Source: Ravibacter sp964559125
GTDB lineage: Bacteria; Bacteroidota; Bacteroidia; Cytophagales; Spirosomataceae
Assembly: GCA_964559125.1 (NCBI GenBank)
Contig: CAZLGW010000003.1
Span: forward strand, 186,001-250,000
Direction of reading: 5' to 3'
Length of the DNA stretch: 64,000 bases
Of this stretch, positions 60,383 through 64,000 are shown piece after piece. The notes beneath the pieces were generated by a model that saw only the letters and a list, made by a program, of their open reading frames with translations, searched no databases and was not told the DNA's origin. The stretch's first letter is position 1; every line of letters begins with the position of its first letter. The position numbers and the translations under genes were made by a program.

Positions 60383-61731
60383 TTATTACAATATTCGCCA
60401 ATGACCTTATAGGATGCTTCGTAGCCGAGCTCTCCAGCTTTGCTGAGATCCGTGCAGCCTTCGTTGACCATACCCTGGCTATGCCTGATGATTCCGCGCA
60501 GGTGATAGGCTTCCTGGTAATCCGGGCGTATTTTAATAGCTGTAACAAGATCCATCAGCGCCCCGATCTGGTCGCTTTGCGCAGACCTGGTCATTGCTCT
60601 TGCGAAATAAGCCTCGGCATAGAGGGGCGATAGTTCGATCGCCGTATTCAGATCGGTAAGCCCCCCTCTGCTGTCGCTGCCTTTTATTCTGCTTTTTCCC
60701 CGCTCATAGTATGCCTGCGCCCGTTCATCGCTTAACTGCCGGAAAGAAGCATTTTCTTTGATATCTCCTCTGAGTTCGTCAAGCACTTTTTTGGTGATAG
60801 GTCCTTTGTAGGAGATTTTTTTTGCATCTTTTTCGAAATAAGGGTTGTCCAGCTCAATGGCCAGGTTAAAGTCGCTGATAGCTTCTTTTTGTCTTCCGAG
60901 CCGGCTTTTGGCAAGTCCGCGTCCATAGTACACTTCCGGCTTTTTGTTCCCCAGCGAAATAGCTTTTTCGTAATCCACCAGGGCATTGGTGAAGCTGAGG
61001 AGTTTGTTCCGGGCAAAGCCTCTTAACTCGAATAAGTGCCCGTCGCGCGGGCTCAGCTCGATGGCCTTATCCAGGTCGGAAATGGCGCCCTGGTAATTTT
61101 CAAGTGCGATTTTGGCCTCGGCAGACCCGGCCAGGGCCATGTGTCTCTTCGGGCTTATTGACAGGACTTTCGCGAAGTCCTCCAACGCGCCCTGGTAGTC
61201 GTCGAGGTGCAATTTGTTTCTTCCCCTGGCGTAGAGGTAACTGACGTCGCCGGATTCAAGTGAAACAGATTTGTCAAAGTCTTCTGCGGCCTTCTGGTAG
61301 TTTTCCAGCCGGGAGTAGCTTATAGCTCTGTTAAAATAGGTTTTCGCATCGGAAGAATTGATCTCTACTGAGCGCGTATAATCCAGTATTGCGCCCCTGT
61401 GATCTTCCTGGAAGCTCTTGCTTACGCCCCGGCTCTGGAAGTACAGCGCTTCTGACGGGTTGATCTCGATCGCTTTATCGTAGTCGAGGATGGCACCCCG
61501 GTAATCTTTGAGCATAGCCTTGGCCAATCCCCTGTTGAAATAGCTCGGGGCATGTGAGGGATTCATACCGATCACTGTGCTGAAAGACTTAAGAGCCCCG
61601 ACGTAGTCGCCTGAACGAGCCCTGGCATTCCCTTCTTCGAAGATTGCTGCGGCTGATTGCTGTGCCGTCGTTGTAAAAGGAGCCAAGACGACGAAGCAAA
61701 GGAAGAAACGGAAGCGAAGAAGTTTTTTCAT
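60379..61731 (-). CDS. Secreted tetratricopeptide-repeat protein
   Basis: The ATG at 61731 gives a signal peptide (FRFFLCFVVLAPFTTTAQ) and 450 residues; the frame is open 15 codons upstream. The mature part is almost entirely TPR units, about ten to eleven, with the consensus A-x-Y-F-N-R-G-L-A (SYFNRGLAKAMLKDYRGAIL, LYFQSRGVSKSFQEDHRGAI). It likely mediates protein contacts in the periplasm or at the outer membrane. No catalytic domain is present. Its stop overlaps the sod gene end. Confidence 0.85.
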   Translation of the reverse strand: MKKLLRFRFFLCFVVLAPFTTTAQQSAAAIFEEGNARARSGDYVGALKSFSTVIGMNPSHAPSYFNRGLAKAMLKDYRGAILDYDKAIEINPSEALYFQSRGVSKSFQEDHRGAILDYTRSVEINSSDAKTYFNRAISYSRLENYQKAAEDFDKSVSLESGDVSYLYARGRNKLHLDDYQGALEDFAKVLSISPKRHMALAGSAEAKIALENYQGAISDLDKAIELSPRDGHLFELRGFARNKLLSFTNALVDYEKAISLGNKKPEVYYGRGLAKSRLGRQKEAISDFNLAIELDNPYFEKDAKKISYKGPITKKVLDELRGDIKENASFRQLSDERAQAYYERGKSRIKGSDSRGGLTDLNTAIELSPLYAEAYFARAMTRSAQSDQIGALMDLVTAIKIRPDYQEAYHLRGIIRHSQGMVNEGCTDLSKAGELGYEASYKVIGEYCNN

Positions 61732-61917
61732 AGGAATGAGAGACAATTGAAAAAAGGTCGTGTACAAAAGTAACACAATCTCTTCCCGGTTTCAAAATGG
61801 GGGAGTCGTTAATTGCCAGGCCCTACCTCACCACAGCCTCGCGCTGATGCCCGATACCCTACGCTTAACATCCGCAAATAGACTGTCACTTTGTCAGGCT
61901 ATTGCAATAATATTTAC

Positions 61918-61925
61918 TACTTTTG
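61918..61925 (+). promoter_or_regulatory. Candidate -7 box for miaB
   Basis: TACTTTTG matches TAnnTTTG, 58 bases before the miaB ATG. TTTG at 61890-61893 lies 24 bases upstream, slightly long for a -33 element. Confidence 0.45.
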
Positions 61926-61983
61926 CACCTTCGGGGCTGATTAGAGCCTCGAGAATATTTTAGAAGCATTTGATTATTTCAAA

Positions 61984-63450
61984 ATGTTAAAAGAGCAGAG
62001 TACCATTGTGTCGGGCGGCCTGAAGATCCTGACAGAAGATGATAAAGCAGGTTGCGAAACGGTGAAAGTGACCGAGGACGAACCGGCTGTCAATAAAAAG
62101 AAGCTGTTTATCGAGAGCTACGGCTGCCAGATGAATTTCTCCGATAGCGAAATTGTGGCTTCAGTTATGCGGAATGCGGGTTTTGCAACTACTTCATCGG
62201 AAGACGATGCCGACCTTATTTTCCTGAATACCTGCGCTATAAGGGATAATGCCGAACAAAAAGTCAGGAACCGGCTGAAGGCGCTGAATACATTGAAGAA
62301 AAAAAGACCCGGGTTGCTGATAGGCGTATTGGGGTGCATGGCGGAGCGGCTTAAGGCCAGGTTGCTGGAGGAGGAAAAAATGGTGGATATCGTAACCGGT
62401 CCCGATGCCTATCGTGAGTTGCCCAATCTGGTGGACGAAGCTGAAAGCGGGCAAAAAGCGGTAAACGTACTCCTTTCAAGAGAAGAAACTTATGCCGATA
62501 TATCGCCGATAAGACTTAATTCCAACGGTGTTACGGCATTTATCAGCATCATGCGGGGCTGTAATAATATGTGCTCCTTCTGCGTGGTGCCCTTTACCAG
62601 GGGAAGGGAACGTAGCCGGGACCCGTTTTCCATTGTTAAGGAAGCCAGGGGCCTTTTTGACCAGGGGTACCGGGAGGTTACCCTGCTTGGGCAGAATGTA
62701 GACAGCTACCGCTGGAAACCTGTGGAGAGTACGGGGGGAGAAAGCGTTGATTTTGCCGGGCTTCTCGAAATGGTCGCGCTGGTAGACCCCGATCTGAGGG
62801 TAAGGTTCAGCACGTCGCATCCGAAAGATATCACTGACGATGTCCTGTATACTATGAAAAAGTACGGGAATATCTGTAATTATATCCACCTGCCTGCGCA
62901 GAGTGGCAACAGCCGGATCCTGAAGCTGATGAACCGCACTTACGACCGGGAATGGTACCTGGGCAAGATTGACCGTATCAGGGAGATCCTGGGCGAAGAT
63001 TGCGGGATATCGCATGATATGATTTCCGGCTTCTGCAGCGAGACCGAGGAGGAACACCGCGATTCGCTGACGCTGATGGAGTACGCCAGGTTTGATTATG
63101 GCTATATGTTCTCCTATTCGGAGCGGCCCGGGACACCCGCGGCAAAGAAATTCGCGGACGATGTGCCCGACGAAGTTAAAAAGAGAAGACTGGTGGAGAT
63201 TATCGACCTGCAGCAGCAACTATCCCTGGAGCGGAACCGGCGGGCAGTCGGTAAAATTCACAAAGTATTGGCTGAAGGCCCGTCGAAGCGCTCGGAGGAA
63301 TACCTGCAGGGGCGGAACGACCAGAACAAGGTGGTGGTTTTTCCTAAAGAACACTACCGGAAGGGAGATTATGTGCATGTACAGGTGACGGAATGTACCG
63401 CTGCCACGCTCATCGGCGTAGCGGTACAAGAGGAGGTCATAATTGCCTGA
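61984..63450 (+). CDS. miaB: tRNA-2-methylthio-N6-dimethylallyladenosine synthase
   Basis: The radical SAM enzyme adds a methylthio group to i6A37 of tRNAs reading UNN codons. The 488 residues have the N-terminal cluster domain (ESYGCQMNFSDSE, NTCAIRDNAEQKV, VLGCMAERLK; three Cys), the radical SAM motif MRGCNNMCSFCVVPFTRGRERSR (C-x3-C-x2-C near residues 191-198), and a C-terminal TRAM domain. About 35 residues precede the first domain, a short N-terminal extension common in the phylum. The sigma-54 activator gene follows 48 bases later. Confidence 0.95.
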   Translation: MLKEQSTIVSGGLKILTEDDKAGCETVKVTEDEPAVNKKKLFIESYGCQMNFSDSEIVASVMRNAGFATTSSEDDADLIFLNTCAIRDNAEQKVRNRLKALNTLKKKRPGLLIGVLGCMAERLKARLLEEEKMVDIVTGPDAYRELPNLVDEAESGQKAVNVLLSREETYADISPIRLNSNGVTAFISIMRGCNNMCSFCVVPFTRGRERSRDPFSIVKEARGLFDQGYREVTLLGQNVDSYRWKPVESTGGESVDFAGLLEMVALVDPDLRVRFSTSHPKDITDDVLYTMKKYGNICNYIHLPAQSGNSRILKLMNRTYDREWYLGKIDRIREILGEDCGISHDMISGFCSETEEEHRDSLTLMEYARFDYGYMFSYSERPGTPAAKKFADDVPDEVKKRRLVEIIDLQQQLSLERNRRAVGKIHKVLAEGPSKRSEEYLQGRNDQNKVVVFPKEHYRKGDYVHVQVTECTAATLIGVAVQEEVIIA

Positions 63451-63498
63451 TATCTCGTTGGAAAGGCTGATTGTCAGCTATAAAGTTTTATTTTTTTT

Positions 63499-64000
63499 AT
63501 GAATAATCCGGAAATACAGGCGATCAAAAATCGCTTCGGGATCATTGGAAACGCGCCTGCTCTTAATTATGCGATCAATGTGGCGATGCAGGTAGCGGCC
63601 ACCGATCTTACGGTGCTGATCACCGGTGAAAGCGGGAGCGGTAAGGAGTCGTTTTCCAAGATCATACATAGCCTCAGTACCCGTAAGCACGGACCTTTCA
63701 TAGCGATCAACTGCGGAGCGATTCCCGAAGGGACGATCGATTCCGAATTGTTCGGGCATGAAAAAGGGTCTTTTACAGGAGCATCGGAAGCACGGAAAGG
63801 ATATTTTGAAACGACTAACGGAGGGACGATCTTTCTTGATGAAATAGGGGAGATGCCTCTGGGGACGCAGGCCCGTTTGCTCAGGGTGCTGGAAAACGGG
63901 GAATTCATCCGGGTCGGTTCTTCAAAAGTTCAGAAGACAGATGTACGGGTCGTGGCGGCTACAAATGTTAACCTCAGGGATGCCGTAGACAAGGGCAGGT
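63499..64000 (+). CDS. Sigma-54-dependent AAA+ transcriptional activator, 5' part
   Basis: The frame starts at ATG 63499 and runs through the window end, 167 codons seen. The AAA+ domain begins almost at once: Walker A GESGSGKES (residues 43-51), ELFGHEKGSFTGASEARKG, Walker B GGTIFLDEIGEMP, and LLRVLENGEFIRVGSS. There is no receiver or sensor domain before it, like PspF. The sigma-54 contact loop reads GSFTGA (residues 90-95) rather than the classic GAFTGA. In Bacteroidota I recall this gene after miaB and before lptE and secG; the latter would lie beyond the window. Confidence 0.92.
   Translation, partial: MNNPEIQAIKNRFGIIGNAPALNYAINVAMQVAATDLTVLITGESGSGKESFSKIIHSLSTRKHGPFIAINCGAIPEGTIDSELFGHEKGSFTGASEARKGYFETTNGGTIFLDEIGEMPLGTQARLLRVLENGEFIRVGSSKVQKTDVRVVAATNVNLRDAVDKGR

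Noticed and set aside
1..64000. CRISPR array, prophage or insertion sequence
   Set aside because: No regularly spaced repeats, cas genes, integrase, transposase or phage structural genes were seen anywhere in the window.

Overview
The window reads as chromosomal DNA of a member of the Bacteroidota, most likely a Cytophagales- or Sphingobacteriales-like aerobe. The evidence is a SusC/SusD pair with an ECF sigma factor and a FecR anti-sigma factor, DUF2853 and DUF2851 proteins, bacillithiol synthesis (BshC), Bacteroidota-type FabI and aminopeptidase P, a PorE-like OmpA lipoprotein, and several boxes matching the Bacteroidota promoter pattern (TTTG about 20 bases before TAnnTTTG). Shine-Dalgarno sequences are not obvious. 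I saw no rRNA, tRNA, CRISPR array, transposase or phage gene.

Layout. 1-11.3 kb holds an RND efflux adaptor (cut by the window edge), gpsA, small conserved proteins, a 2H phosphoesterase, a radical SAM protein, mutS, a nucleoside-type MFS transporter, exonuclease III, a HigB/HigA toxin-antitoxin pair and DUF2851. 11.4-29.4 kb is one minus-strand block read from right to left: ECF sigma factor, FecR, SusC with an STN domain, SusD, a perfect 19-bp stem-loop, then nine tightly packed genes. These are a Tat-exported DegT-type aminotransferase, a two-domain amidohydrolase, an exported carbon-nitrogen hydrolase, four more amidohydrolase-fold proteins, a blue-copper protein and a sugar-dehydrogenase-like beta-propeller. 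I cannot match this set to a described pathway, and it is the best candidate in the window for a new system. 29.6-33.8 kb carries mtgA, a four-helix membrane protein, a subtilase and aminopeptidase P.

33.8-40.4 kb is a complete six-gene ebo cluster (eboA to eboF), a widely scattered operon linked in cyanobacteria to export of the scytonemin precursor and also known from eustigmatophyte plastids; its chemistry is largely unsolved. Convergent to it (40.6-45.1 kb) is a cassette for a 3-amino-deoxysugar carried on a lipid: FdtA-like isomerase, aminotransferase, GtrB/ArnC-type glycosyltransferase, methyltransferase and a polytopic, possibly GT-C, protein. 45.3-64 kb is mostly housekeeping: an XRE regulator, a LytTR membrane regulator, fabI, 5-FTHF cyclo-ligase, bshC, a small-molecule kinase, fbp, NADP-isocitrate dehydrogenase, a PorE-like lipoprotein, a sodium:solute symporter, clpS, recR, an exported superoxide dismutase, a TPR protein, miaB and the 5' part of a sigma-54 activator.

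How the parts may work together. In the 11.4-29.4 kb block, SusCD would import a ligand and signal through STN, FecR and the ECF factor to its own operon. The exported oxidase and copper protein could oxidise a sugar-like compound to a lactone, and amidohydrolase-fold lactonases, the C-N hydrolase and the aminotransferase would act on the products. This is inference from family functions; several of the amidohydrolases have lost canonical metal ligands, so some may not be ordinary hydrolases.
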